DNA of 6,415 nucleotides from Bacteroidales bacterium (GTDB lineage: Bacteria > Bacteroidota > Bacteroidia > Bacteroidales > JAOZVK01): NCBI GenBank assembly GCA_029938185.1, contig JAOZVK010000338.1:1-6415 (forward strand), written 5' to 3'. The stretch's first letter is position 1; each line of letters begins with the position of its first letter. Positions 6,323 through 6,415 of the stretch are shown here, one piece after another. The notes below the pieces were generated by a model that ran no database searches, was not told the DNA's origin, and worked only from the letters and a program-made list of their open reading frames with translations. Both the position numbers and the translations under genes were made by a program.

Positions 6323-6415
6323 ATGCCTTTAGGCAAGTTCTATTGGCATGCCACCGATGTTAATCGGTGGACATAAATGCAAATACTCCCCCAAAATGCC
6401 GTAGGCATGACCTCT
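6323..6415. repeat. Cluster of short palindromes, probably an interspersed intergenic repeat, cut by the window end
   Basis: Three hairpins and a palindrome follow one another: TGCC-TTTA-GGCA (6324-6335), GGCATGCC (6345-6352), a perfect 8-bp stem CCACCGAT/ATCGGTGG with loop GTTA (6351-6370), and ATGCC-GTA-GGCAT (6396-6408). The words ATGCC and GGCAT recur throughout. It is visibly richer in GC than its surroundings and starts 25 bp upstream of the VWA start codon. Such clustered palindromes are typical of dispersed extragenic repeats; multiple copies cannot be shown within this window. It may contribute the VWA gene's leader structure. Confidence 0.55.

Overview
The window looks like chromosomal DNA from an AT-rich member of the Bacteroidota. 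The basis is the very low GC content, starts without Shine-Dalgarno sequences, a signal peptide ending in the 'YAQ' type common in that phylum, a HAMP-GAF-PAS sensor of a style frequent there, and intergenic palindromic and mobile repeats. The species cannot be named from the sequence.

All three protein genes lie on the minus strand. In transcription order (right to left) they are a large exported protein with a C-terminal von Willebrand factor A (VWA) domain (3686-6298); a single-domain response-regulator receiver (REC) protein (2681-3055); and, overlapping it by ATGA, a membrane sensor with HAMP-like, GAF and three PAS domains but no histidine-kinase core (399-2684). The REC and sensor genes form a translationally coupled pair. 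The VWA gene is 630 bp upstream and is probably a separate transcription unit.

The intergenic DNA carries more structure than usual. Positions 117-231 and 3381-3506 are two oppositely oriented copies of one 115/126-bp MITE-like element. Its ends are inverted (GGCTAC[A/C]CGT at both ends), its core is a run of 9-bp units, and each copy has its own 8-bp flanking duplication (CAACATTT exact; AATTCTAT/AATCCTAT with one mismatch). The right copy appears to have inserted into an older, diverged relative (3305-3563) whose core carries a different tandem unit. A separate cluster of short palindromes lies just upstream of the VWA gene and runs off the window edge.

Main points of interest: the self-flanked MITE family with an apparently exchangeable tandem-repeat core, the nested insertion, an unrecognised roughly 300-residue helical domain present twice in the VWA protein, and a sensor/receiver operon lacking its kinase. 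No CRISPR array, tRNA, rRNA, transposase gene or recognised defence system was seen.
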